Notes: generated from the sequence alone by a model not told the origin. DNA of 64,000 nucleotides from Isoetes taiwanensis (GCA_021234155.1 JAJEKV010000001.1:28723768-28787767), one strand, 5' to 3'. Numbered from the stretch's first letter, positions 32,933 to 45,981 are shown. Translations and numbers: made by a program.

Positions 32933-34571
32933 TGTGACGCCCCCTCGCTAAACATACGGGCCCCACCAGATACCCAGAAAATCCCCATCCCGCTCAAGAA
33001 CCGCGATGGGCTCCTTCGCCTACCCCCGCACTCTCGAGGTGACTCTTAGTGCGGGAGGGAACACGAAGGTGTCTTTATGCCCCCCTTCCCCATGGGCTCC
33101 TATAATGTAGAAGCGACAACACGCCATAACTAGCATAAACATATACAAATACTACCTTGAGGGTAGTGCATCGACATAAAACCAATGCATAGATGATAAT
33201 CACGACTCATAAAAAGAGAGAGCTCCTACCCTCCCGCACTCGTGGGGAGGGTGACCGGACCGCTAGGCCTCAAGATAGAGCAGCACCGAGTCATGGCGAT
33301 GGCGCAGGGCTGGCATAGAACAATGGCTAGGGTTGACCACTCCATCCGCCTCCCCGCATACTTTGCATGGGCTAGATCGTGCTCGACAGACTCCTAGCCT
33401 TCCTGATACGCAATCCCATGGCATCACCCATCTGGGACTACTCCGTGTTGCATCTCCCTCGGTCCGATGAGGCAGAAGGGTTGCATCTCCCCTTCCTGTG
33501 GTCTAGAGGTGCCGGGGCGGCTAGAGAATCGCGGGCGACACACGATTCTGCACTGAACAAACCCCCAAAATGAGAGCCAAGCCAACACTTGCAGCCTCCC
33601 GAGAGGCGTGGCAACACCATTGCCCCAGGAGGTGTCAGACCCATGCTCGCCCACACCAGGGGTGACCGACCATAAGCCTAGCCCACTATGGGATCCCCCG
33701 GCCCCCCCACTCTAAGCAGGGATCCTCCCTCCACTTTCCCTCTAGCCCCTGTTATCCGTCTTTGAGTCATATCATAGCCTCAATAGCCCGGGTGGGCTCC
33801 TATGCACAAAGCCGCAACTAATAGGAACTAAGGGATCTACTCTAGGAGCATACTACATATGGCCCTAGGTCTCTACCCCCTTCCCAATACAAGAGGAGCA
33901 AACATGATCAACCAATCATCACATAATCATCACATCATGAGAGTAATCATAAGAAGAACATCTTAACCTAATCATACAACTAACTAATAGTTAGGGTTCC
34001 TTGATTAGGGTTCAAGATGTTGAATATGGGTTCTAGGATGGCTCTACTCTAGATACAAAATACTAGCACATCCGGAATGCTAATCCCATGAGCTATCACA
34101 ACTACTATCCTACATACCGCCCTCCCGATGCTCTCCCTCCAGATCCGGCGCCCATGGTCTTCGCTCACAAGCTGCTGTTCCTACCCAAGAACGGGTCCAC
34201 CCCTCACAGCTGCAGCTGACCAGCCCCTATGCCAATAACGAATCCAGGTTCAAACGGGGTTTCAACAAGTAGGTGAGTCTCGGGGTGCTAGGGCTGGAAA
34301 GAGGTCTAGGGTTAGGGGTTTATGCCTATATAAGTTAGGGTCCACCTAGGATGCCACGTGGCACCAATCGGTGAGTCCCGTGGTGGCGGCGTCCCCAATA
34401 GGTTAAGGCCACGTGGATAATGGTCTAAGTTTATGGTTGGCTAAGTTATGAGAATAACTTAGCCATGCCCCCTAGTGCCACAATCTATGGTATACAAGGC
34501 TATAAGGATAGACTTGTATGGTGATTTGATCCGGAATATACGATTTATGGCGATATTCCCCCGACCGCACA
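32933..34571 (-). repeat. Element C left LTR (3' LTR in element sense)
   Basis: 1,639 bp, from tgtgacgcc to gaccgcaca. It aligns along its length with 44347-45981 (shared: cgaggtgactcttagtgcgg, ccatgggctcctataa, actaactaatagttaggg). Followed inside by the polypurine tract. Confidence 0.93.
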
Positions 34572-34584
34572 TTCTCCCCCCCTT
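34572..34584 (-). other. Element C polypurine tract
   Basis: ttctccccccctt on the plus strand, aaggggggagaa-type on the coding strand, abutting the 3' LTR. Confidence 0.8.
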
Positions 34585-35261
34585 AGGACAATGCCCCCCT
34601 CAAAGATTAAGCTTAAGGTGACGAACCTACCTTTATGCCCGCAAAATAACAACATGTCATAACCTTTAGCTTAGCTTAGCAATCAAGTTTTTATTAGTTC
34701 AAGTCAAAATTTTAGGCCATATTTGTACTTATACAAAATTATATAGCCTTAACATCGTTATTTCTTATAATAATTCAAAATACTATTATAAGAGTTATTA
34801 GGGTTCATAATCTAATTATGGCTCCCCTATCTTCTCGCGACGCCTCGTTGAAGTCCTCCTTCTACTTGCCCGCAAAAGGAGCACATTACGCTAGTTTAGT
34901 TAATAATTTGTGGTTTTAGGGGACCACCCTTTACCTCCTTGAGCCGAACCACTGCTCAAGGTTGTCCTACTACCCTGCCCAAGATCATGGCCCTTTCGGA
35001 TTTGAGCTTAGGGATCATTTAAGATGCTCCCATCATTGCCCATGATCGAGTGCTACCTTGTACACGATCCCCCCCGGATCGAGTACACCCCAGTGCATCA
35101 TGCCCCCGGGGTTTCAAATAGGGAACGCCTCACGATCCCATCATCGCAAGATGATCACTTAAGCTTCACCATGACCCCTCCACGCCGTGTGTGCGCATTC
35201 CCGCATCGTGGCATAGAGATCATCCCATCGATGTCCCATCATTGCCCACCATGCCTCATTC
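34585..35261. other. Element C 3' untranslated region
   Basis: Sequence between the chromodomain end and the polypurine tract. AT-rich at 34620-34920, then GC-richer with repeated 'catcatcgc/gatccc' words. No ORF is supported. Confidence 0.5.
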
Positions 35262-36760
35262 TCACCGCATGACCCTAATGGTCATGCGCACTCTTGGTGC
35301 GTGGCCTGAGAATGCCCTAAAGGCGATCCCATCATCGCCCACACGATCCAGGTTCCGCACATGCATCCTCCTAACTAGAATGCATGCGCCAAGCTCAAAG
35401 CTAACTATCAACATACTAGCTAACCACCGGGCAAGTCGGGTCGACCAAGCCTGGGAGACGCACTCGCCATCAAACTCCTTCATAAACTCGGGTATTGCTT
35501 CTCCAAATCTTGCTTCAATACCCATGTCGCGATCTTCCACCTGTAAGTGCTTCCACTTAACCAAATATTGGAGGAACTGAGACCTCCTAGTCTTCTTGAA
35601 TGACTTATCAAGAAGTAACTCGCACTATTTCTACTTGCTCCTCATCATTTCCAACAAGGTTGGAGTATCCAAAACCTCCTCGGGTTAGGATTGTGCCTTT
35701 TAATAAACTTACGTGGAAGACCTTGTGGACCTTAAGATGGGCTGGAAGATCCAACTTATAGGCTTGAGAGCCCACTCTCTCTAAAATCTTGAACGCCCAG
35801 CCACCTAGGGGCAAGCTTCTTGCAGCTCCCAACTGGGCAGCCTTGGCTTGCTTCACCTTGATCTTCAACCAAACGGTATCGCCCACCTTAAACTCCCTTA
35901 CGGTCCCTCAGGCTTGCCTCGGCTACACTCTTCACACTTCTGCCAGCAAATAACCCCTCTTCCTCTACTAGCTGCTGATGTCTCCTAACATCCTGGCCGG
36001 GACACTTCTACCTTGGACACAGGATTGTGCCGTGTCCTGGGTTAAGCACCGTACCCGTAATTCACCATGAAAGGAGACATCCGAGATGACTCCTCGCTTG
36101 GCAATCGTTGTGGCGAATTCCACCAAGTGGATGTACTCATCCCACTTGACCGCTTTGTTCCACACATAGCTTTAAGCATGTCTTCAATGATCCGATTGGT
36201 CCTTTCCGTCTCGGCCATCTCTGCTTGGGGATGATATGCCGCACTCATGGAGAGCTTCGCCCGGATGGTGCTAAAGAGATCCCGCCAAAAGGCACTCATG
36301 AACTTAGAATCTCTATCCGATATTATCTCCCCGAGGCATGCCATGGAGTCTAAAAATCTCCCTTACAAATAACTTGGCAAAGTGTCTAATGCGGTGTCCG
36401 TTGCCTTGCAAAGGCACCTAAATGTGCCATCTTAGATAACTTATCTACGACAACCATCAATGCATCCTTGCCTCAAGAGTTCTAGGAGTCCCGTGATGAA
36501 ATCCATGCTTATGACCTCCCACTTTGCATTTGGCACCCCCAATGGCTCTAAAGCACCCTGAACCGGTTGTTCGCTTTGGTCTCACGACATAACCGGGTAA
36601 TCCCGAATATATGCAGCTATCCGCCTCTTCATTCCCCGCCGGTAACTACTTCAATCTTGAAATAGGTCTTCATGAAGCCAAAGATGCCCCGCTATTGGGC
36701 TGTTATGTGTGTCATGAAGAATTAACTTCCTTACCCCTCAAGATTCGGCACACACAACTT
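35262..36760 (-). pseudogene. Element C integrase with GPY/F module and chromodomain
   Basis: The zinc-binding lead-in has GVRKLILHDTHNS and a GMKRRIAAYIRDYPV segment (36600-36750). The catalytic core has the second Asp in IISDRDSKFMSAFWRDLFST and the Glu region near SAAYHPQAEMAETERTNRII (36042-36344). A GPY/F-type module follows (35608-35886: VGSQAYKLDLPAHLKVHKVF, HVSLLK). Near the C-terminus VKWKHLQVEDRD, then IPEFMKEFDGE (35500-35564), is a chromodomain signature, which places C among chromoviruses. Chromodomains can steer insertion to chromatin with particular histone marks. Confidence 0.85.
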
Positions 36761-36791
36761 ATGCTTGTGGTACAACAAAGTTGCCTTCCTT

Positions 36792-37420
36792 TTAAAATGC
36801 TTGAAGGCTTCCCCTCGCCCTTGTCTCTGCTCTGGCTTCCTTTGGAGAGGCTTTCCCCACACCTCCTTGAAGTCCACATCGTTGGCAAGGACTCCTCAAT
36901 CTTCTTGCCAAACTCACTTTCGAAAGAGTGGAAATCGCATTACAATGCGCCCTTGTCTGAAATGGCCTCCTAGAGAGGGCATCCGCTACAACATTAAGCT
37001 TACCAGCTTTATATATAATATCAAAATCGTACTCCTCAAGGAATTCCATCCACCTCCTTTGCCTTAAGTTGAGGAGTGGTCGGGTGAAAAGATACCAAGG
37101 CTCGTGATCGTTATCTAACCAAACTTCCTTCCCAAAGAAATAATGCCTCCCTATCCTCAATGCCCCGACAATGGCTAGGAGCTCCCGATCATGGGTTGGG
37201 TATGCTGTTCTGTCGTTCATCTTCTTTGAGTCGTGAGGCGACTACCCCTTCCTTCTTGCATCAAGACCGCCTTGTTGCTATCTTGCTTGCATCTGCTGCT
37301 ATCAACTTATCCTTACTGGATCCGGAGAACAAGCACCGGTGCTGTTGTTAAGGCCTCTTTAAGCTTCTCAAAAGAAGCTTGGACTTTCTAACCAATGGCT
37401 AGCCCAATCCTTAATCTTCT
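36792..37420 (-). pseudogene. Element C RNase H
   Basis: Minus strand. TAYPTHDRELLAIVGALRIG (Glu), HYFFGKEVWLDNDHEPWYLF, LNLRQRRWMEFLEEYDFDII, and YKAGKLNVVADALSRRPF with the last Asp. These are canonical chromovirus RNase H and connection motifs. The upstream part with the first Asp is broken. Confidence 0.88.
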
Positions 37421-37499
37421 TGGCCTTAGTGAGGTCCGGCCAGAGGGGACGCCCACTTAGCAAAGTCCTTCACTTAACTTTTCAGAGTATCCCCGCCAA

Positions 37500-38300
37500 C
37501 CCGAAAGCTTCTTACTGCGCCACATTCCTTGGAGCTGGCCAATCAACTATTGCCTCAATCTTAGATGGATCTGTGGAGATTCCCCTGATGTTACTACATG
37601 CCCCAAGTACTCCACCCGCCTGTTGCAAAGTGGCACTTAGAGAGCTTCCCATACAACCGATGACGCCTCAACTTTTCCAACACTTTCCCCGAGATGTCGA
37701 CAATGCTCTTCAAGGGACTTGTCAGATTAGATGTCGCCGAAGAAGACAATAACAAACTCATCCAAGAAGTCTCCTCAAGATATCGCTCATGAGGCGATAA
37801 AACGCTATGGAGCTGCTCGACAATCCAAAGGGCATTATCAGAACTCAAAATGACCATACCGCTGCTCAAAGCGCCTTATGGATGTCCTCTTCCTTTTATT
37901 CTTATCCGATGGTATCCTGATCTTAAAATCAATCTTAGAGAATACCTTTGCTCCTTTGTAGCTGATCCATTAGGTCATCCGCCCTTGGCAATGCATATTT
38001 ATTCTTTATCGCCCCGCTTGTTGAGCCGGGCGATAGTCTATGCACATTCTTAAGCTTCCATCTTTCTTCTTGACAAAGAGTATAGGTGTCTCAAAGGAGA
38101 CACACTTGCTCTTATAAATCCAAGCTCTAGCAATTCTTGAAGCCGCTTCTTGAGCTCAATCAATTCTCGGGTGCTCATTCTATATGGTGCCTTACCGTAG
38201 GCTTTCTCAGATCCGAGCCAATGTGATCTCACATTCTACACCCCTATAAGGTGGCGGTATGCCGGATTTCATCCCGAATACATCCTTGAACTCGAAATAA
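37500..38300 (-). pseudogene. Element C reverse transcriptase
   Basis: The N-terminal lead-in is clear at 38050-38232 ([36 protein letters not shown]). The centre is broken by frame changes. The palm end shows as LEKLRRHRLYGKLSKCHFAT near 37620-37690. The catalytic DD lies in a broken part near 37740-37760. Confidence 0.8.
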
Positions 38301-39066
38301 GCCTTGCTATCCGCCTCAGTGCTTTTCCTTTGTGTCACTTCCATCCCGCTTGCGCCTCAACCGATTCCATCCTCAAGATGTAGTCCACCTTATTCCTTTC
38401 TATACTCTTCCTTAGCCGCTTCAAAGAAATACACCGCATGGGAGAATCTAGCTTCTTACCTTTCACTATCAACTTGCCGCCGCCTGGTGCGCCATGGTGA
38501 CTTCATTCCTGGCCGAATCAATCATGGCTTTGGCTGGCTTCAAAAATTCCATCCCCACTATCAAATCATATCTTCCATGTCCATGACTTCGCCCCCATCG
38601 GCCACTTAGCCCCACTAAGGTCTATGTCAAAGGTGATCCTCCTCCCCTTAGTGTGCCGAATGGCGCCTGGCCATAGCTACACGGGCCTTGGCTTAGACTT
38701 CAATACCTTATTCTTCATTAGAGCAGCCAATCTAGGAGATGCAAAATTATGAGAGCTACCTCGTATCTATGAGGACTACATAAGGATTACTATCTATGAT
38801 CCCATCACCGCGATGACGCTTGATCGATTCTCTATCTCATCTCGACTCAATGTTTGCACATATGTGACACTCACCATCTATGAAGTCGCGGGCTCCCCTG
38901 CTGGTCATCGCCCCTCGCCCGCTTCATTGGGGAGTCCCACCCAAGAGTTCTCGCCAAAGCCGACCGCATGACTAATGGACAATCATGTGTCCGGTGCCCC
39001 CGGCTGGAAGCACCTGGGCATAACTTCTTCTCAATGCATTCTCGCTCTTTTCCTTCGGCAGACCGT
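38301..39066 (-). pseudogene. Element C protease region (not resolved)
   Basis: Position between gag and RT calls for the aspartic protease. Minus-strand translation shows scattered hydrophobic segments but no clean D-S/T-G motif, and the frame is broken repeatedly. The call is by position only. Confidence 0.4.
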
Positions 39067-40200
39067 TTAGAGACGCTTTTTAAGAGCGCCCCTCGATGCG
39101 CTCGCGTAAGGGTTTACGGTCCCCAAAAGCTTTGCTTCCACCCTTACCTTGTCACGACTCGATGGTGTAGTCAGCTGATTGCTTACCCTCGATATTGCCC
39201 CCGATACGCCCCCAACTCTTACCCCTAAAGGTTGATCGCTTCTCTGAGTTGTCGGTGCCTCCTCCAAACTTATAGCTTTATCTTCGCTCAAGGATCGACT
39301 TGGGTTGATTGCTCTAACAAGCCTCTTGATATTGCTGTTCAACCCCTCAATGTAAGTATCCACGGCTTGCCTCTCTCGAGAGACTCCGTGAACATTCAGC
39401 CCGAGCCTCATAAATTCTTCGTATACTTAGCCACCGATAAGGTACCCACGATTCAACCTCAGAAAACCGCCGGATCTGCCTACTAGTATGAGACCTTTGT
39501 ACATAGTGCTTACTTTAAAGCCTTGCTAAAAGTCTTAAATCTGCAATTGTTCCTCTTCAGCTTTTGTTAGACTTAGCATATCCCTTCCACCGCATCCTTG
39601 CCGGGTCCAATGAGGTTAGTCAGAGCAACTTTCCCTATATCCTTGTCTTTCATCCCGTAAGAGTTACCAAATTCTTCCATTTCATCAAGCCATGCTTCAG
39701 CTTCCATGCCCGATCTGTTTTTCCCCGAAACCGCCCGCCTTCCTTGTCTTCCATACATTGCTCATAGCACTATCCACCTTTTTCCGGTAATCATCCGCCT
39801 TTTCTTGCCCTTTTTTTGCCTTAGGTGTGCCGTGAGTCACTATCGGAGCTAGAGCCGTCCTCACCGGAAGAGCCGCCCGATGAGCTGGAGCTAGATGATG
39901 ATGGACTCTGGTTCTCCTCTTCCTTCTCCTATCCCCGACATTCCCCTGGTTGCCCTCCCCTTCCCGCCGAGGAACTTCGCCACCACCCTCAAAACAAGGT
40001 GGAGGTGGGTGACCATCTTCCCCGCATTCATGAGAGGTGTCGCCAGCTTGATGAGGTGTTGCATCTGATTCTCATCCGCACTAACCTTGCGTTGATCCTC
40101 CCTCCGGTGACATATCCTGCTCAACATCTTCTTGTTCCCCGCCAAAATGCATTCCTTGGAACCCACTATGCGGTCGGTGGCGGTCCCGAGATCCCCGTGA
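39067..40200 (-). pseudogene. Element C gag
   Basis: Minus-strand pieces: EAEAWLDEMEEFGNSYGMKD (39573-39758, the usual chromovirus gag core start), RQAVDTYIEGLNSNIKRLVR (39300-39411), and a more N-terminal piece with a His/Lys-rich segment (39891-40166). The C-terminal Cys/His knuckle is expected near 39050-39000 but is not clean. Confidence 0.7.
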
Positions 40201-40480
40201 CTTGAGTTCCTTGCAAGGATTGATCATTAATAGATGTTATTAGGTTAGGCAATGATCATTTTGCTTACAATTAAATTGTTGTTAGGTACAAAAGAAATCA
40301 TATGAAAATTCATTTACAAGTCAAAATCATAGTAATACATTAATTAGTATATAGAAATACATTTAATGGACATTTATGATAATACTTAAAAGGAGTTACA
40401 ATGTACTTTTAATTAAGTTAGCAAACAATTTTCCATCAATGGCGCCGCTTTGAAGAAGTTCTTGATTTTCTTGAATCGTG
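40201..40480. other. AT-rich spacer in element C
   Basis: Between gag and the upstream ORF remnants. It is strongly AT-rich, with no ORF or recognisable signal. Confidence 0.5.
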
Positions 40481-40494
40481 CCCTGCCCATGTTC

Positions 40495-41800
40495 TCAGAT
40501 TCTAGGCACGATCCCCCTCCAATGCCTCTTGCTACCCGGTGCCGGGAGTTCTCGGTGCGCTTGCCACCACTCACCGACAAGCGCGCATCTCAGGTGGCCC
40601 CTTGAGAAGTCGAGGGCATGAAGGGCTACCGATCTTTTGAAGAGTATCACATGGTCCATTCCAAAATCTATCCCGCATGGTGTCCAAACCCCGAGAGTGC
40701 TATGAGGAGCCACACGGATTCTTCACCCCTTGGGCTGAATTCCTTGTGGAAGACTATCATCCGACCTTGACTAAGGGCCGGAAGGTAGTACCGAAAGTGA
40801 TTTGCCCCCTTGGCTGCCCCCGCGCCTCCCCGTATTCTTCCTTTGTGCCGCCAACACATCTAGTGCAATCAGATTTCGGATCCTCCACATAGTTGTTTGC
40901 GTTCTCCAAGTTGATGCCGCTAGATGCTTCGGCGATACTGGAGCGACCGGTCGGCTGGAGCTTGGGCCTCTTCCCGCTTGTACAACCTTGCTTTGGATTT
41001 CTTGAAATTCTTCTTCCTGGATGATGGGTTCCTCGCTGCAAACATGTACCTAATCTGTGATATGCCCGGATGTCCGACATGGTTTCCCTCGCATAGGAGT
41101 GTCGCCGCCTACCTCCCCGTGGGATCTCTTTGGTAGAGTAGTCGATGAAGTCACCGCCTGCGCTTCTTGTGCTATGAGGCTTAGAAGCTCATCGATCCTC
41201 GAGGCCCTCCTCCCGACAAGGGGAAGGTTGAGGGATGTCGGTGGGCGAATATGTACTCCTCGGGCCGATAATCACCGGGGTAAGGGCCGCATTACCCCTG
41301 GTGGCTCAAAGTCTCGCTTTAGAACTTCTTGTTGTCGAAGCTATGCGCCTCTCCATTCTTCCCCCTCCCTCATCTCCCAACTTGGGTTCTCTTCCTCCTC
41401 CTCTTCATAGTCGTGGTTCGATGCCGCAACATAGGTGTTTCCTGGGATGTGGAGCCGTAGTGTTCGTATGCTCGAGGTCTCAATCTCCTGAATGCTTATC
41501 CAGGCCGCCGGTGGTGTCGAGTGGTGCCAAATCCAAGGGTTGGATTGATGGCCCCCGGGTTGGTTAACTGCCCTATACTGCATGAACAATGCTAAGGTCG
41601 CTTGGCCCTCAAAGATACCTATGCCTATGATGCTTACAGGTCATGTAGTCTGGCATGTTTCTAGTTCTATCCCACAGCTTGTTCTTGCCCTTGGATCCCC
41701 CACCTATGGCTTGAGCAAGAGAATCTAGAGAAACCCATTTCCCTCCCCTAGGTGGCAAGCTAACTTCCGAGGGCAGAATTTGCTGATCATATTGACACAT
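40495..41800 (-). pseudogene. Unidentified ORF remnants upstream of gag in element C
   Basis: Consecutive minus-strand open pieces: CQYDQQILPSEVSLPPRGGK (41609-41800), an acid-rich piece with DYEEEEEENPSWEMREGEE (41341-41589), a basic hydrophilic piece (40757-41080), then ESVWLLIALSGFGHHAG and HVILFKRSVALHALDFSRGH, GEWWQAHRELPAPGSKRHW (40495-40860). I recognise no family. The plus strand over 40640-40890 also reads plausibly (GYRSFEEYHMVHSKIY; YEEPHGFFTPWAEFLVEDYH), so the coding strand is uncertain. It could be a leader ORF of the element or a captured gene fragment. Confidence 0.35.
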
Positions 41801-42846
41801 GATGTCAGTGTAATAGGGGGTTCTGGTTAAGGTGGCATGAAGATCAAAGAGATGATCAAGACATGAAAGGCTTGCTCAACAGGAGTTCACTGATGTGATT
41901 AGAGTCATTGTACCATCTAACAAAGCTTGATGGCCATTGAGCAGAGATGGCTATGAAAAATGGCTGCTGGATTTGAGCAAGGGGTTAGAAAATCGCCACA
42001 GGAGCTAGGAGCAGTTCTGATGGGGAGAAAATGACAAATGAGGCCCCTTTTTATAGACTAGGGGTGCCTCGGGTTTCGTGCACAAAGGTTCTTGATGGGG
42101 AAGACTCCAAATCTATGGCCCTGGGTGTCCAAATGAGCTACCATGACGCAGCAATTCTAGACAAATCAAAGCAAGAAACACTACATGAGAGTTTGTTGGG
42201 TCAAAATTGGTCAATCTAGGCAAGATTGAGCGAAATCGGGTGGCGTCGCGAGAATTGGCTCTCCGTCGAGGACGCAGGGTGGTTTTTTTCATGACGCCAA
42301 TCGGCTTTCGGTCAATTTACTTTCTACGAGGGGATTTTAGGAAAATTAAACATCCTAACATGACTTTCAAAGCACGATTCTACCCTAACTAGCAACTTTT
42401 CTTACTTTAATTGGACATTTCTAGCATCAAATGTCGGAAACGGTGGCGTCATGCCAAGTAGCCCTCAAGGTCGAGGGCTAGACCCCATTTTCGCGACGCA
42501 TGAATCCGGTTTCGCTAATTGGCGGTTTTTGAACTAATTGGCTAGGGTTTTGAACTAATTAATTTTTTTCTTCAACAATGCAATTTTAATGGTCAAAAAT
42601 TAAAGTGAAATTTGAGCTATTTAGACATAATTTCATACAAGAATTGAGGTCAATTTACAAACAAAATTTTATATTTATAGGAGACTTTAATAATTACATT
42701 ACTTTTGAACAAAAAATGCATCCTCAAGGGTATTCCTTATGATGCGACGCCCAAGTATATATCCTTGGGTATCAAGGTCACCCTCTTTCGTGGATCGCTT
42801 CAGTTCCCTTCCTCAAACAACCGGGTGAGCTCGGCCTCACGGCTAC
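41801..42846. other. Non-coding spacer in element C
   Basis: AT-rich toward the right (42400-42730), with a GC-rich patch near 42230-42330. No supported gene. Confidence 0.4.
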
Positions 42847-43712
42847 TTGCAAAGACTCGAAAGGAGTGAGCGACGCCACTCAGAAGCCTCCGATCTAACC
42901 GCCGCATCACCTCCGCATGAGTCGCTCAAAGGGTGCCTTCCTAATAAGGAGATTAGTGCACCGCTGAAAGTGTCTAATCTCCTGGAAGACACGGAGTGTA
43001 CCCTTAGGCCCATGGTGGGTCTTCTTCCGCTTTCGGGCCGTGGCTACGGGGTGGCTTGGGTTGGTTCTTTGGCTACTGCCTTCCTTCCACGGCATTGACG
43101 CTTCACGGCAAGACAATCATTATACCTTGTCCACCGACGTAAGGTATTCTTGGTATGCTCTCGAGGCTACAAATGAGGCGGTCCTCTTCACATGGCGGCC
43201 CGCCACCGCTTCTCGCTTTTATATCACCTTAGGTGGCTTGGGGCTACACTGGGTAAGGTGGTCTCTGGGTCCGGGCCCCTTGCCCCCTCGGCCATCTTCT
43301 TCTCTCCCTCCTCCACCTCGCCCTCACAAATGGGAGGCTCCTCTATCACTACCTGCCTCTACGGGGACCGCCGCTTTCTTCTTCTTCGCTCCTCCGGGCT
43401 TTTCCCTGCCAAGTAGCCTCGCTCTTTCCTCCTCCTTGCGTTCTCTTCAGCTACTCCGCCACCTTCTCTTACCTTCTGGGGCCGGGCCCCGCTTGCCCAC
43501 TGACCTCGCCTCCTCTGCTCCTCCACTTTCGTGGGCCCCGGGCCCCGGCGCAGATTCGCCGGTTCTTTGTGTTCCGCCGACGGCGGGGTCGTTTCCTAAG
43601 ATCGGTAGTACGACCCGTCGCCGCCGCTCGGGCCGGTAGGGGAAGCTCCTCTTCCCCTTCTTGGGCCGAGGTGCTCTGGTATCTTCTTCACATGCCGCCG
43701 CCGCTCTCGGCC
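42847..43712. other. GC-rich low-complexity segment near the 5' LTR of element C
   Basis: Pyrimidine-rich on the plus strand, so the minus strand codes for Arg/Glu/Lys/Gly-rich sequence in several frames, and the plus strand for Pro/Ser/Leu-rich sequence (43040-43639, 199 codons open). Open frames are expected by chance at this composition. A minus-strand piece (VASRAYQEYLTSVDK-type, about 43130-43190) looks protein-like. No function can be assigned. Confidence 0.35.
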
Positions 43713-44331
43713 ATGGAGAGGGTAGGCCTAGGGCCGCCTTCCTATAGGTTTGTTTGGTTCGGTTTCATATTTAACGGCCTAGAAAAACAGTGGGGATAGG
43801 GTGGTCAAGAGAGAGAAGGTAGAGGAAAGTTTGGAGGGAAAATGAGGTGTCGAGATATTTAAAGAGGAGGGTCCCCGAGAATATTCTCCTACCATAATTA
43901 CCCCCTATTTATTAGCCCCCTTATTAATTACAAGATATTTAGTGCTTATTTAATTATTAATATATATGTTAAATCCATATTAATTGATATTATACTTGAA
44001 TTTCGAATTTTTCTAATGGTTCGAAGTGCAATCTATGAATTTGCGCCATTTTTTCACCTGGTCTCCGATTGGCATGATTCTTTTCCCATTTTAGGTGAAA
44101 TTTGATGCAAATGCATGATTTTCACTCCAAATTTACTAGAAGGTGCGTTTGACTCACTCAAACCTTCGTCTAACACTTAACCTAAGTCCCGACCCACTAC
44201 CTAGGGAGAAAATTTTTTTTTTTTTTCCCATTTTCAAGGGTTCGATGGTGGAAATGTTTATTTCACACCCCTATAGGCCTGTTAGACTACTTCATGGTTA
44301 TGGTCAGTGCTGTTCTTGGTCAACCAAGAAC

Positions 44332-44345
44332 ATTGCTCGATACCA
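44332..44345 (-). other. Primer-binding site of element C (tRNA-iMet type)
   Basis: On the coding strand tggtatcgagcaatg directly follows the 5' LTR. It matches the usual TGGTATCAGAGC site apart from a missing base. Confidence 0.75.
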
Positions 44346-44346
44346 T

Positions 44347-45981
44347 TTAGGACGCCCCTCAAAAACATACGGCGCCCAGACACTCCTGGCAGAAATCCCC
44401 CATCCGGCCAAAGAACCGCATGGGCCCTTCGTCTACCCCCCGACACTCGAGGTGACTCTTAGTGCGGGAGGGGAACACGAAGGTGTCTTGCGCCCTTCCC
44501 CCATGGGCTCCTATAACGAAATGAAGCGATAACACGTCGTAACTAGCATAAAACATATACAAATACTACCTCGGAGGGTAGTGCATCGCATATAAACCAA
44601 TGCATAGATGATAATCAACAACCATAAAACAGAGAGCTCCCACCCGCCTGCACTTAGTGGGAGGGTGACCCACTAGCTAGGCCTCAAGATAGAGCGTAAC
44701 CAGTCATGGCGATGGGCGGGGCTGGCATAGAACAATGGCTAGGGTTGACCACCCATCCGCCTCCCGCATAGCTACTTTGCATGGGCTAGATCGCTGGCTC
44801 GACAGACTCTAGCCTTCCTGACACGCAATCCCATGGCATCACCCATCGGGACTACTCGTGCTGCATCTCCCGTCCGAGCGAGGCGTGAAGGGTTGCATCC
44901 CCCCCCTTCCTGTGGTCTAGAGGTGCCGTGGCGCTAGAGAATCGTGGGCGACACCCATTCGCGGCCACTGACCGAACCCCCAAAACGAGCCAAGCCAACA
45001 CTTGCAGCCTCTCGAGAGTGGGCAACACCATTGCCCCTGTGAGGTGTTTCCGACCCATGCTCGGCCCACACGGGTGACCCCACCATAAGCCTAGCCCACT
45101 ATGGGATCCCCCCGCCCCCACTCCTGGCAGGGATCCTCCCTCCACTTTCCTCTAGCCCCTCAATCCCGGTGCCGAGTCATATCATAGCCTCAATAGCCCG
45201 GTGGGCTCCTATGCAATGTGCCGCAACTAATAGGAACTAAGGGATCTACTCTAGGAGCATACTACATATGGCCCTAGGTCTCTACCCCCCTTCCCAATAC
45301 AAGAGGAGCAACATGATCAACCAACATCACATAATCATCACATCATGAGAGTAATCATAAGAAGAACATCTTAACCTAATCATACAACTAACTAATAGTT
45401 AGGGTTCCTTGATTAGGGTTCAAGATGTTGAATATGGGTTCTAGGATGGCTCTACTCTAGATACGAAAATACTAGCACATCCGGAATGCTAATCCCGCAT
45501 GAGCTATCACAACTACTATCCTACATACCGCCTCCCATGCTCTCCCTCCAGCATCCTGGGCCTCCATGGTCTTCTCGCTCACAAGCCGCGTCCTACTCCA
45601 AGAACGGGTCCACCCCCTGCTCGGTCCGCTGACCAGCCTATGCCATGAATCCAGGTTCTAAACGGGTTTCGAAACAAGTAGGTGAGTCTCGGGGTGCTAG
45701 GGTCGGAAAGAGGTCTAGGGTTAGGTTTATGCCTATATAAGTTAGGGTCCACCTAGGATGCCACGCGGGCACCAATGGTGAGTCCCGTGGGTGGCCCCCA
45801 ATAGGTTAAGGCCACGGGATAATGGTCCTAAGTTTATGGTTGGCTAAGTTATGAGAATAACTTAGCCATGCCCCCTAGTGCTACAATCTATGGTATACAA
45901 GGCTATAAGGATAGATTTGTATGGTGATTCGATCCAGAATATCATTATTTATGGCGTATATTCCCCCCGACCGCCATCACA
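44347..45981 (-). repeat. Element C right LTR (5' LTR in element sense)
   Basis: About 1,635 bp, matching 32933-34571. The inner edge abuts the primer-binding site and the outer edge abuts the TSD cacat (45982-45986). Differences from the left LTR cluster at CTG/CAG and GC-rich runs. Confidence 0.92.

Larger units (their letters stand above)
32933..45981 (-). mobile_element. Chromodomain Ty3/gypsy retrotransposon 'C'
   Basis: About 13.05 kb, with long LTRs (32933-34571 and about 44347-45981), TSD cacat, a tRNA-iMet-type primer site at the right and a polypurine tract at the left. Coding is on the minus strand: gag, protease region, RT, RNase H, integrase, chromodomain. A further ~4 kb lies between the 5' LTR and gag. 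It is nested in copia D. Reading frames are badly broken, much of it probably consensus error. Confidence 0.93.

Noticed and set aside
43040-43639. 199-codon plus-strand open frame, Pro/Ser/Leu-rich
   Set aside because: It lies in a GC-rich, pyrimidine-skewed segment where open frames arise by composition. It has no recognisable domain and is antisense to element C.
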